5,090 bases of DNA, from the NCBI GenBank assembly GCA_030670425.1, contig DAOVBS010000053.1, positions 1 to 5,090 on the forward strand, given 5' to 3'. A program made the translations under genes and the position numbers. Under the pieces are notes generated by a model that searched no databases, had not been told where the DNA came from, and saw nothing but the letters and a program-made list of their open reading frames with translations. Source of the stretch: Chloroflexota bacterium (lineage in GTDB: Bacteria > Chloroflexota > Dehalococcoidia > GIF9 > AB-539-J10). This document shows, in pieces, positions 1-5,090 of this stretch; positions within the stretch are counted from its first letter, which is position 1; every line of letters starts with the position of its first letter.

Positions 1-443
1 GGGAGGTCCAACAGGATCACAATGTCGGGCTTCAGGTTCTGTGTTGCCAGGCTATTTACAGTCTCTATCGTATCCAGAGTGAGTCCTCGTCCGTAGCCCT
101 GATAGGCGAGAGTGGAGTGGCTGAAACGGTCACAGACCACAGTCTTGCCTTCCTCCAGGGCAGGGCGGATCACTTCGGCTAGCAGTTGGGCTCTGGAGGC
201 GACAAAGAGGAGCAACTCGGCCTCGGGCGAAATGGAGATCTGGCGCACCCGTTTGAGCGATTTCCTTATCTCGGTACCCAGGCTGGTGCCTCCTGGCTCG
301 CGAGTAAGGACTGCTGGAATACCCTGCTGGCCCAGCTTGCTCCACAGAATGCGCGCCTGAGTGCTTTTCCCGCAGCCCTCTCCACCTTCAAATGTAATAA
401 ACAGGCCCAATGGACTACCTATATCCTCCCATTGTGGCGCCAT
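1..443 (-). CDS. tmk: Thymidylate kinase (dTMP kinase), 3' end cut by window edge
   Basis: Thymidylate kinase phosphorylates dTMP to dTDP with ATP in the cytoplasm, a required step of dTTP synthesis. Counting from the ATG at 443, 147 residues are visible and the C-terminus lies beyond position 1 (the family is usually about 205-215 residues). The sequence shows the P-loop GGEGCGKST (residues 20-28), the TREPGGT motif (47-53), the DRF segment (105-107) with AYQGYGRG (113-120) that binds dTMP, and the ILLDL strand (143-147) just before the edge. The start is uncertain. An in-frame ATG at 482 would add 13 residues; a stop codon lies just upstream of it. The ATG at 443 has AAAGGGG almost touching it, which is too close for a good ribosome binding site. 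Both starts lie inside the end of the upstream ATPase gene (29 or 68 bases of overlap, different frame), so translation is probably coupled. The family call is firm; only the start is open. Confidence 0.95.
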   Translation of the reverse strand, partial: MAPQWEDIGSPLGLFITFEGGEGCGKSTQARILWSKLGQQGIPAVLTREPGGTSLGTEIRKSLKRVRQISISPEAELLLFVASRAQLLAEVIRPALEEGKTVVCDRFSHSTLAYQGYGRGLTLDTIETVNSLATQNLKPDIVILLDL

Positions 444-1848
444 CCCCTTTCGTCCGGGTACGGTTGCTGAGGCTGCGGTCATGTTGCCTGGCTAGGAGTT
501 GCTGCAGGTGGTGGACGTAGGCAGACCGGGAAGCAGCGGGGTAGATTGTATCCAGGCATTGCCTCATTTGAGCGGCGTCGTTGACCTTGAGCACATAGAT
601 TGGTATCCTGAGCGATTCGGCATCTCTGATCTTCTGAGACTTGCGGCGGTAGTAGCTTCGTGTGGTGAGGAAGATATCGGCTTGCCCAAGGTCGGCAGCG
701 AATCTCAAGTTCGTCTGCTCCTGCCTGGCAACCTGTTCTAGACGCGAGCGGTTGACGCCGAAAAGGTAGAATCTCAACGCTTGCTTCTGTGTGTCCTTCG
801 CCTCGTTCAAGACAACGGTGTGGTTGCTTTCTGACATCGGTGGAGACACTGCTCCCTGCTTTCTTATCTCCCCGGTCTCATCCATCCAGCGAAGCTCGGC
901 CTGGACCGGTTGCTGATGCAAGGCGGCGTCTACGGCATCAAGCACATTGGGATGAACGGTTACCTTGTAGTAGTCCATTAACTCAACTATGACATCGAAG
1001 GTGGGTGGCGCCTTGCGCTCGAGGACAGATTTCTGCGTGTGCCGCCGCCTGGCTTCTATATCACCCAGAGTAACCGTCTGAATGCCACCAACGAGATCCG
1101 ACAGCGTGGGGTTCATTATAAGATTAGCCAGAGTGTTCCCGTGGGCTGTGCCTATCAGTTGTACCCCGCGCTCCGCGATAGTCCGAGCTGCCTGTGCTTC
1201 GAGTTCAGTGCCTATTTCATCGATGATGATGACCTCAGGCATGTGGTTCTCTACTGCTTCAATCATTACCGCGTGCTGCATGGCGGGGGCAGCCACCTGC
1301 ATTCGGCGTGCGTGCCCGATGGCGGGATGAGGGATGTCACCATCTCCGGCAATCTCATTGGAGGTATCGATGACGATGACACGTTTCTTGAGATCGTCAG
1401 CTATCACCCGAGCCACTTCCCGCAGCATTGTTGTCTTGCCCACGCCTGGCCGACCCAGTAGCAAGATGTTCTTATCCGATTCAACCAGATCCTGAATCAT
1501 TCCCACCGTGCCAAATACGGCTCTACCGACGCGGCAAGTCAGGCCAATAATGCGCCCATTTCTATTGCGTACGGTTGAGATGCGGTGAAGAGTCCGTTCG
1601 ATTCCAGCACGGTTGTCGCCAGTGACTTCGCCGATGCGTGACACTACATAGTCGATGTCAGACCGATCAACTTCTTTCGAGCTGAGTATCAGTTCCCCGT
1701 GGGGGAAGCGGGCTTCAGGAGGACGTCCTAGATCCAGGACTATCTCGAGTAGCTCGGTGCAATTGGACTGGAGGTAGAGGGGCTCACGGATATGAGGTGG
1801 CAGAACATCAAGCAAGGCAGGCAGCTCATCGGTGATCAGCTTTTGCAA
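415..1848 (-). CDS. Ycf45/SpoIIIAA-like AAA ATPase (usually annotated as R3H-domain protein)
   Basis: A 477-residue P-loop ATPase of the family that includes plastid Ycf45 and, more distantly, the sporulation ATPase SpoIIIAA. The precise role of the family is not settled; nucleic-acid binding is assumed from the R3H domain found in many members. Visible parts: an N-terminal helical region (1-110, with LPPHIREPL at 16-24), Walker A GRPGVGKT (132-139), Walker B VIIIDEIG (206-213), a GTAHG sensor-like motif (233-237), a RRRH segment (267-270), then a C-terminal domain (about 358-436) with the family pattern FGVNRSRLEQ and a RSYYRR segment. The tail (437-477) is basic and looks like a shortened or degenerate R3H domain. 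No signal peptide or membrane segment is seen, so it is probably cytoplasmic. The start is TTG at 1846-1848, chosen because the preceding TAAAAGG is well placed and the N-terminus matches the family. It lies 9 bases after pdxS and overlaps tmk. Confidence 0.85.
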   Translation of the reverse strand: MQKLITDELPALLDVLPPHIREPLYLQSNCTELLEIVLDLGRPPEARFPHGELILSSKEVDRSDIDYVVSRIGEVTGDNRAGIERTLHRISTVRNRNGRIIGLTCRVGRAVFGTVGMIQDLVESDKNILLLGRPGVGKTTMLREVARVIADDLKKRVIVIDTSNEIAGDGDIPHPAIGHARRMQVAAPAMQHAVMIEAVENHMPEVIIIDEIGTELEAQAARTIAERGVQLIGTAHGNTLANLIMNPTLSDLVGGIQTVTLGDIEARRRHTQKSVLERKAPPTFDVIVELMDYYKVTVHPNVLDAVDAALHQQPVQAELRWMDETGEIRKQGAVSPPMSESNHTVVLNEAKDTQKQALRFYLFGVNRSRLEQVARQEQTNLRFAADLGQADIFLTTRSYYRRKSQKIRDAESLRIPIYVLKVNDAAQMRQCLDTIYPAASRSAYVHHLQQLLARQHDRSLSNRTRTKGDGATMGGYR

Positions 1849-1853
1849 GGGTA

Positions 1854-1860
1854 CCTTTTA
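1854..1860 (-). promoter_or_regulatory. Ribosome binding site of the ATPase, overlapping the pdxS stop codon
   Basis: On the minus strand the sequence TAAAAGG lies 5 bases before the TTG start at 1848, and its TAA is the stop codon of pdxS. It decides for the TTG start, since no ATG is available nearby in frame. The arrangement suggests that ribosomes ending pdxS can reload on the ATPase gene. Confidence 0.6.
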
Positions 1861-2739
1861 CCAGCCCCTGGTGGCCAACAGCTCTTGCTGGGGTATGTCT
1901 TTGATATCCAGACCAGGCATAGCCGCTCCCAACCCCTTGGATACCTCGGCAATGATGGACGGGTCTTGATAATGAGTGGTCGCTTTGACAATGGCCTGTG
2001 CTCTGGCAGGAGGGTCGCTGGACTTGAATACGCCCGAGCCGACAAAAACGCCATCAGCACCCAGTTGCATCATGAGAGCGGCATCAGCGGGCGTGGCCAC
2101 ACCACCAGCGGCGAAGTTCACTACAGGCAAGTTCCCCGCCCTGTGTACTTGCAACACCAACTCGAGAGGGGCACCAAGGGCCTTCGCCTCTGCCGCCAAC
2201 TCCTCTTCGGGCAGGACCTGGACCTTGCGAATACCATCTTGCACCGCCCGCATATGCCTCACGGCTTCAACGATGTTTCCCGTGCCGGCCTCACCCTTTG
2301 TTCTAATCATGGCCGCCCCTTCGCTGATTCGACGTAACGCTTCGCCCAGGTCGCGGCAACCACAGACAAAGGGCATCTTGAAATCGTGTTTCCAAACGTG
2401 GTGGCTTTCATCGGCAGGGGTGAGTACCTCGGATTCGTCGATGAAGTCGATGCCCAGCGCCTCCAGCACTTGGGCTTCGACGAAGTGTCCAATACGGCAT
2501 TTCGCCATCACTGGTATGGTCACGGTATCCATTATGGCTACAATTACTGACGGGTCAGCCATGCGAGCCACCCCACCGGCGGCACGAATATCGGATGGTA
2601 CTCGCTCCAGCGCCATGACCGCGCAAGCACCGGCGTCTTGGGCGATTCTGGCTTGCTCCGGGGTTACCACGTCCATAATGACCCCGCCTTTCAGCATCTG
2701 AGCAAGTCCGGTCTTCGTCTTGAAGGTGCCTTTTTCCAT
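1858..2739 (-). CDS. pdxS: Pyridoxal 5'-phosphate synthase, synthase subunit PdxS
   Basis: PdxS (Pdx1) makes pyridoxal 5'-phosphate from ribose 5-phosphate, glyceraldehyde 3-phosphate and ammonia in the DXP-independent vitamin B6 route. It normally forms a dodecamer that receives ammonia from the glutaminase PdxT. The 293 residues match the usual length of about 294. Key residues are in place: Asp23 in GGVIMDVV, Lys80 in IPVMAKCRIGHF and Lys148 in MIRTKGEAGTGN, equivalent to Asp24, Lys81 and Lys149 of the Bacillus subtilis enzyme. The phosphate-site segments NFAAGGVATPADAA (208-221) and GADGVFVGSGVFKS (227-240) are intact, as is the ending RGW. The ATG at 2739 gives the family N-terminus MEKGTFKTKTGLAQML. 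The frame stays open to a TTG at 2778, but those codons are the promoter. No pdxT is visible downstream; the next gene, 9 bases away, is the ATPase. It is probably the first gene of a pdxS-ATPase-tmk operon. Confidence 0.97.
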   Translation of the reverse strand: MEKGTFKTKTGLAQMLKGGVIMDVVTPEQARIAQDAGACAVMALERVPSDIRAAGGVARMADPSVIVAIMDTVTIPVMAKCRIGHFVEAQVLEALGIDFIDESEVLTPADESHHVWKHDFKMPFVCGCRDLGEALRRISEGAAMIRTKGEAGTGNIVEAVRHMRAVQDGIRKVQVLPEEELAAEAKALGAPLELVLQVHRAGNLPVVNFAAGGVATPADAALMMQLGADGVFVGSGVFKSSDPPARAQAIVKATTHYQDPSIIAEVSKGLGAAMPGLDIKDIPQQELLATRGW

Positions 2740-2748
2740 AGCAATTAC

Positions 2749-2778
2749 ATTATAGGTCACATGTGAGACAGAAATCAA
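2749..2778 (-). promoter_or_regulatory. Sigma-70-type promoter for pdxS, nearly leaderless
   Basis: Reading the minus strand, TTGATT (2778-2773) and TATAAT (2754-2749, a perfect consensus -10) are separated by 18 bases. A start of transcription 7 or so bases after the -10 box would fall near 2742, only about 3 bases before the pdxS ATG at 2739, or at the ATG itself if the distance is 10 bases. No purine-rich ribosome binding site precedes that ATG, which agrees with a leaderless or nearly leaderless message. The location between genes supports it. The transcription start itself is inferred. Confidence 0.7.
2757..2766. promoter_or_regulatory. Perfect 10-base palindrome TCACATGTGA in the promoter spacer
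   Basis: TCACATGTGA equals its own reverse complement and sits between the -35 and -10 boxes of the pdxS promoter, where a bound dimer would block RNA polymerase. It may be an operator. No regulator gene is visible in the window and a 10-base palindrome can arise by chance, so the role is a guess. Confidence 0.3.
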
Positions 2779-2781
2779 AGT

Positions 2782-2802
2782 GAGAAGGCCTAAGGCCCAC
2801 TC
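2782..2802 (-). terminator. Possible weak terminator hairpin at the end of the small coiled-coil gene
   Basis: The minus-strand RNA can pair 2802-2794 with 2790-2782 (GGCC/GGCC core, one G-U pair, one U-U mismatch, outer GAG/CUC) around a 3-base loop. The loop and stem include the stop codon of the small gene. It is followed by ACTTTGATTTCT, which is rich in T but not a clean run. It could end the thiolase transcript before the pdxS promoter, though it is short and partly inside coding sequence. Confidence 0.3.
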
Positions 2803-2975
2803 TTGATCTCCTCGATTTCCTTTTTCACCACCTCTGCTTCGTCCTCCAGATTCTTCTTATAGTCCTCGAGCATGCTGAGGTATTCCTCTTTGCTCGGGCT
2901 GGGCCTTGTCTTGTGGAAGTAGGAGCCATAGGGAGGAAGCCCGAAGTAGAATCTCCAAGATCCTCTGCGCCACAT
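2790..2975 (-). CDS. Small basic/aromatic plus coiled-coil protein, function unknown
   Basis: A 61-residue protein that I cannot assign to a family with confidence. The N-terminal part (1-20) is rich in Trp, Arg, Tyr, Phe and Gly (MWRRGSWRFYFGLPPYG). Residues 29-58 are a charged helix with a clear heptad pattern: Leu33, Leu36, Leu43, Ala47, Val50, Ile54 and Ile57 fall at a/d positions, so it probably dimerises or docks on a partner. The layout, Gly/aromatic head and Glu/Lys-rich coiled-coil tail, recalls the small DUF5320-type proteins of anaerobic bacteria and archaea, but the typical glycine-rich head is missing. It has no signal peptide, membrane segment or cysteine. Reality of the gene is supported by a strong ribosome binding site (AAGGAGAGGAG) 9 bases before the ATG and by its fit between two genes on the same strand. 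It lies 61 bases after the thiolase gene and may share its transcript. Confidence 0.6.
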   Translation of the reverse strand: MWRRGSWRFYFGLPPYGSYFHKTRPSPSKEEYLSMLEDYKKNLEDEAEVVKKEIEEIKSGP

Positions 2976-2984
2976 CTCTGCTCA

Positions 2985-2995
2985 CTCCTCTCCTT
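2985..2995 (-). promoter_or_regulatory. Strong ribosome binding site of the small coiled-coil gene
   Basis: Minus-strand AAGGAGAGGAG ends 9 bases before the ATG at 2975. It is the best ribosome binding site in the window and fixes the start of the 61-residue gene. Its first four bases (AAGG) belong to the 3' arm of the hairpin at 2992-3024; the nearer AGGAG stays free. Confidence 0.75.
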
Positions 2996-3024
2996 CGTCA
3001 GGTGGACGGTCAGGTGGACGAAGG
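2992..3024 (-). other. Hairpin upstream of the small coiled-coil gene
   Basis: CCTTCGTC (2992-2999 on plus) and GACGAAGG (3017-3024) are perfect 8-base inverted repeats around a 17-base loop. On the minus-strand RNA the 3' arm runs into the ribosome binding site of the small gene. No T-run follows the stem, so it is not a classical terminator. It could tune translation of the small gene or protect the 3' end of the thiolase message. Confidence 0.5.
2997..3020. repeat. Tandem repeat, two exact copies of a 12-base unit
   Basis: GTCAGGTGGACG occurs twice in direct succession (2997-3008 and 3009-3020) in the gap between the thiolase and small-protein genes. It forms the loop and part of the stem of the hairpin described there. 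A slip during replication is the simplest origin. Confidence 0.9.
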
Positions 3025-3036
3025 GTACCTTCTCTA

Positions 3037-4227
3037 CTACGATTTCTCGTTGCCGACGATGATAACGCTGACGCTGGCTCCTGCCGGTGTACCACCAAGG
3101 TTGTGCGTCAACCCAAGCGTGGGGTTCTTTATCTGACGTGGCCCAGCCTTCTGTTGAAGCTGTTTGTACACCTCGTACATCATCCTGAGCCCGCTGGCGC
3201 CGATGGGATGGCCGAAGCATTTCAGCCCGCCGTCTGTATTGACTGGCAGGTCTCCTTCCAGGGTGTAGGAACCGGCGGCGACGTCTTCAGGTGCTTTCCC
3301 CCTGGGGCTGAACTGGAGGTCTTCCATTATGACCAGTTCGGTAATAGAGAAACAGTCGTGCACCTCGGCCAAGCTTATCTCTTCGCGCGGATTCCGTATG
3401 CCTGCCTCGGCGTAGGCTGCCTTGCCCGCCCTGACGGTTTCCTCCACGTGGACCCAATCATAGGCGGGGTTCATGTAGCCCTCAAACGGGCCCACGCTGA
3501 TTTGCAGAGACTTCACATAGACGGGGTCGCTTCTGAAGTTCTTCGCCAGGTCAGCGCGGGTCACAATGGCGGCGGCTGCTCCGTCGCTGACGCCGCAGCA
3601 GTCGTACAGGCCAAGCGGCCAGGCAATTATGGGAGCCTTCAGTACCTGCTCGACAGTGATCTCGTTGTGGAAGTGTGCTTTGGGGGCAAGGGAGCCGTTG
3701 TGATGATTCTTTACCGCAATCTGACCAATCACCCTCTTGCCCTCATCAGGACCCAAGCCGTATTTCTCGAAATACTTGGTTGCCATCATGGCGAAATGTC
3801 CTGGAGGACTATATGTCCTGGTCCTGTACGTATTCAGTTGCCGCCTGAATAGCTCAAAATCCGGTAGCCCGCTGTATCCCGAGTCCTTCAGTTTCTCCAC
3901 TCCGAGGGCCAGCGCGATGTCACATGCCCCGCAAGCGACGGCGTAGCAGGCGTTTCTGAGGGCATCGGAGCCAGTGGCACAGGCATTCTCCACCCTGGTC
4001 ACAGGTATATAGTCCAGCTTGAGGGGCCGGGCCAGCATCTGGCCGGTGACGTCCGTGACATAGGTTCCTACCCATGCTGCCCCTATGTCCTTGGGTTCTA
4101 TGCCCGCATCTTCGTAGGCTTCGTAGGCAGCGTCGATAATCATGTCGTCGGTGCTCTTGTCCCAGTTTTCTCCGAATTTGGTACAACCCATCCCGATTAT
4201 GGCGACCTTATCTCTAATGCTTTCCAT
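3037..4227 (-). CDS. SCP-x-type thiolase (acetyl-CoA acetyltransferase family)
   Basis: A complete 396-residue thiolase of the SCP-x/lipid-transfer type, the usual length. Such enzymes make or cleave 3-ketoacyl-CoA through an acyl-cysteine intermediate in the cytoplasm. Cys83 in VENACATGS is the expected nucleophile. Other signatures are HDCFSITE (290-297), GGLKCFGHPIGASGLRM (333-349), in which His340 is the likely catalytic base, and HNLGG (375-379). The ATG at 4227 has GAGGA 8 bases upstream, and the N-terminal strand DKVAIIGMGCTKFG is typical. The gene ends in two successive TAG codons. It lies 31 bases after a gene carrying a DUF35 module. In archaeal HMG-CoA synthesis, and in BbsA/BbsB of anaerobic toluene breakdown, such thiolases work in a complex with a DUF35 protein, so the same is likely here. 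The substrate cannot be read from sequence: acetoacetyl-CoA formation and beta-oxidation-type cleavage are both possible. Confidence 0.92.
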   Translation of the reverse strand: MESIRDKVAIIGMGCTKFGENWDKSTDDMIIDAAYEAYEDAGIEPKDIGAAWVGTYVTDVTGQMLARPLKLDYIPVTRVENACATGSDALRNACYAVACGACDIALALGVEKLKDSGYSGLPDFELFRRQLNTYRTRTYSPPGHFAMMATKYFEKYGLGPDEGKRVIGQIAVKNHHNGSLAPKAHFHNEITVEQVLKAPIIAWPLGLYDCCGVSDGAAAAIVTRADLAKNFRSDPVYVKSLQISVGPFEGYMNPAYDWVHVEETVRAGKAAYAEAGIRNPREEISLAEVHDCFSITELVIMEDLQFSPRGKAPEDVAAGSYTLEGDLPVNTDGGLKCFGHPIGASGLRMMYEVYKQLQQKAGPRQIKNPTLGLTHNLGGTPAGASVSVIIVGNEKS

Positions 4228-4235
4228 TTCTCTCT

Positions 4236-4240
4236 TCCTC
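4236..4240 (-). promoter_or_regulatory. Ribosome binding site of the thiolase gene
   Basis: GAGGA on the minus strand lies 8 bases before the ATG at 4227, within the 31-base gap after the synthase-like/DUF35 gene. The gap shows no promoter or terminator, so the two genes are probably co-transcribed. Confidence 0.7.
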
Positions 4241-4258
4241 GCGTTTCCCTTACTTGGG

Positions 4259-5090
4259 TTATCTTGACGGCCGACATTTCCACCAGTAGGTGTAGAAGCC
4301 GCCTATGTACCTGAGTTGCCTGAAGGTCATCTCCACCGGCATGCCTATCTTGACTTCTGCGGGATCCCGGTCGGTCATGTCACACGTTATCCTGCCCCCC
4401 TCGGGGAAGTCAACTGCCGCTATGGTATTCGGGGGGTCGGCGCTGATGCCAAGGTTGTCATGGCTGAACGTAGCTACCGTTCCCACCCTGTCTGCGAAGG
4501 AGTACTCCTCGAACTGGTCTCTCGCTCCGCATATCATGCATACCCGCTGAGCTGGATACTGGGCGGTGCCGCATTTCTTGCACTTAACGCCGCGCAGCAT
4601 CAGTCCGCTGACGTTGTCCCTCCAGAGGGCCACCGGCGAAGGTTGCTCCATCGGGGCGGTTGCTGGAGGCTCGACTTGGACAAGACCGCGCCAGCGAAGG
4701 TATCTCTGGTAGGTGGGGATCATCAATTTCGTGTCCAGGTAGTCCCTGACGGTCCGTTTTGGCTTGATTCTCTCTATTTCTTCCCCAATGCTCACGACCA
4801 TGACATCGGCTCCGTTGCCGTAGCTGGCAAGAAGCAGCCTGTCCCCCGCTTTGGCGTTCTCCAGGGCGGCTACCAGCGATATGAGGGGTTGGGCTGTGCC
4901 AGTGTCCCCAATTTCGGAATAAAAGGTGTCTTGCACCTGAGTCTCCATGTCGAATCCCAGCTTTCTGGCCACCGCGGCTAGCTGGCGCGAGTCAGGGGCA
5001 TAGAGCACTGCCTTGCTGAAGTCTTTGGGACTCAAGCCGCATTTCTTCAGAGCGGCTGAGACTGCCTCCGGAAGCACTCTGCCGTGACCA
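4259..5090 (-). CDS. HMG-CoA-synthase-like protein fused to a DUF35 (zinc ribbon/OB-fold) domain, N-terminus outside window
   Basis: The frame is open to the window edge at 5090, so the N-terminus is missing. Counting the GTG codon at 5075-5077 as residue 1 (an internal codon, not a convincing start), residues 1-104 resemble the C-terminal half of the HMG-CoA synthase/ketoacyl synthase III fold. The segments YAPDSRQLAAVARKLGF (26-42), IGDTGTAQPLISL (56-68) and GDRLLLASYGNGAD (78-91) line up with family landmarks. A linker (about 105-160) follows, then DUF35: a zinc ribbon with Cys166, Cys169, Cys180 and Cys183 (CxxC-x10-CxxC), and an OB-fold to residue 272 ending in YWWKCRP, close to the usual end. 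DUF35 proteins bridge thiolases and HMG-CoA synthases and bind CoA esters. The thiolase gene follows 31 bases downstream, so a joint complex is likely. By eye the catalytic His of the synthase is replaced by Tyr26 and the Asn of the GN-TG motif by Asp58, so synthase activity is doubtful. Confidence 0.8.
   Translation of the reverse strand, partial: GHGRVLPEAVSAALKKCGLSPKDFSKAVLYAPDSRQLAAVARKLGFDMETQVQDTFYSEIGDTGTAQPLISLVAALENAKAGDRLLLASYGNGADVMVVSIGEEIERIKPKRTVRDYLDTKLMIPTYQRYLRWRGLVQVEPPATAPMEQPSPVALWRDNVSGLMLRGVKCKKCGTAQYPAQRVCMICGARDQFEEYSFADRVGTVATFSHDNLGISADPPNTIAAVDFPEGGRITCDMTDRDPAEVKIGMPVEMTFRQLRYIGGFYTYWWKCRPSR

Noticed and set aside
130..345. Minus-strand 71-codon frame inside tmk
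   Set aside because: It is out of frame with tmk, which shows all its diagnostic motifs over the same bases.
1976..2701. Plus-strand open frame of 241 codons
   Set aside because: It is the antisense of pdxS, with low-complexity Ala/Ser/Pro content and no recognisable domain.
2757..2766. CRP/FNR-type binding site
   Set aside because: The half-sites TCACA and TGTGA are in the opposite order and abut each other, unlike the TGTGA-N6-TCACA pattern.
2740..2778. Extension of pdxS by 13 codons to a TTG at 2778
   Set aside because: The extra codons coincide with the -35 box, spacer and -10 box, and PdxS proteins normally begin at the ATG at 2739.
2992..3024. Intrinsic terminator after the thiolase gene
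   Set aside because: The stem is followed by AGAGGAG on the minus strand and not by a T-run, and the loop is long.
3103..3852. Plus-strand open frame of 249 codons
   Set aside because: It lies wholly opposite the thiolase gene, resembles no family, and is explained by the codon bias of the real gene on the other strand.
4316..4981. Plus-strand open frame of 221 codons
   Set aside because: It lies opposite the synthase-like/DUF35 gene, whose zinc ribbon and OB-fold motifs are clear.

Overview
The window is a densely packed bacterial segment with every supported gene on the minus strand, so transcription runs from position 5090 towards 1. The protein types (a Ycf45/SpoIIIAA-like ATPase next to thymidylate kinase, a PdxS-type vitamin B6 enzyme, an SCP-x-type thiolase beside a protein with an HMG-CoA-synthase-like part and a DUF35 part) and the moderately high GC best fit a member of the Chloroflexota, perhaps Dehalococcoidia. 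That assignment rests on remembered gene families, not on a marker gene, and is tentative. I see no tRNA, rRNA, CRISPR array, insertion sequence or integrase, and no gene-free stretch longer than about 60 bases.

Region A (about 5090-2790) is an acyl-CoA module. It starts, in transcription order, with the C-terminal part of a protein joining an HMG-CoA-synthase-like domain to a C-terminal DUF35 module (zinc ribbon plus OB-fold). Next, 31 bases downstream, comes a complete 396-residue thiolase with its nucleophilic cysteine and C-terminal motifs. After a 61-base gap holding a tandem 12-base repeat and a hairpin comes a 61-residue basic/aromatic plus coiled-coil protein of unknown role. Thiolases of this class often work in complex with a DUF35 protein, so the first two products probably act together on a CoA thioester. 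The HMG-CoA-synthase-like part appears to lack the usual catalytic His and Asn.

Region B (about 2778-1) is a housekeeping run: pdxS (pyridoxal 5'-phosphate synthase), the Ycf45-like AAA ATPase, and tmk (thymidylate kinase, cut by the window edge). A good sigma-70-type promoter lies just before pdxS. It would give an mRNA with almost no 5' leader, and a 10-base perfect palindrome sits in its spacer. The three genes are 9 bases apart (pdxS to ATPase) or overlapping (ATPase to tmk), so they probably form one operon. No pdxT partner is visible.

Overall this is mostly an ordinary region. The points most worth a second look are the catalytically altered synthase-like/DUF35 fusion beside its thiolase, the near-leaderless pdxS promoter with its palindrome, and the small coiled-coil gene whose ribosome binding site is partly inside a hairpin.
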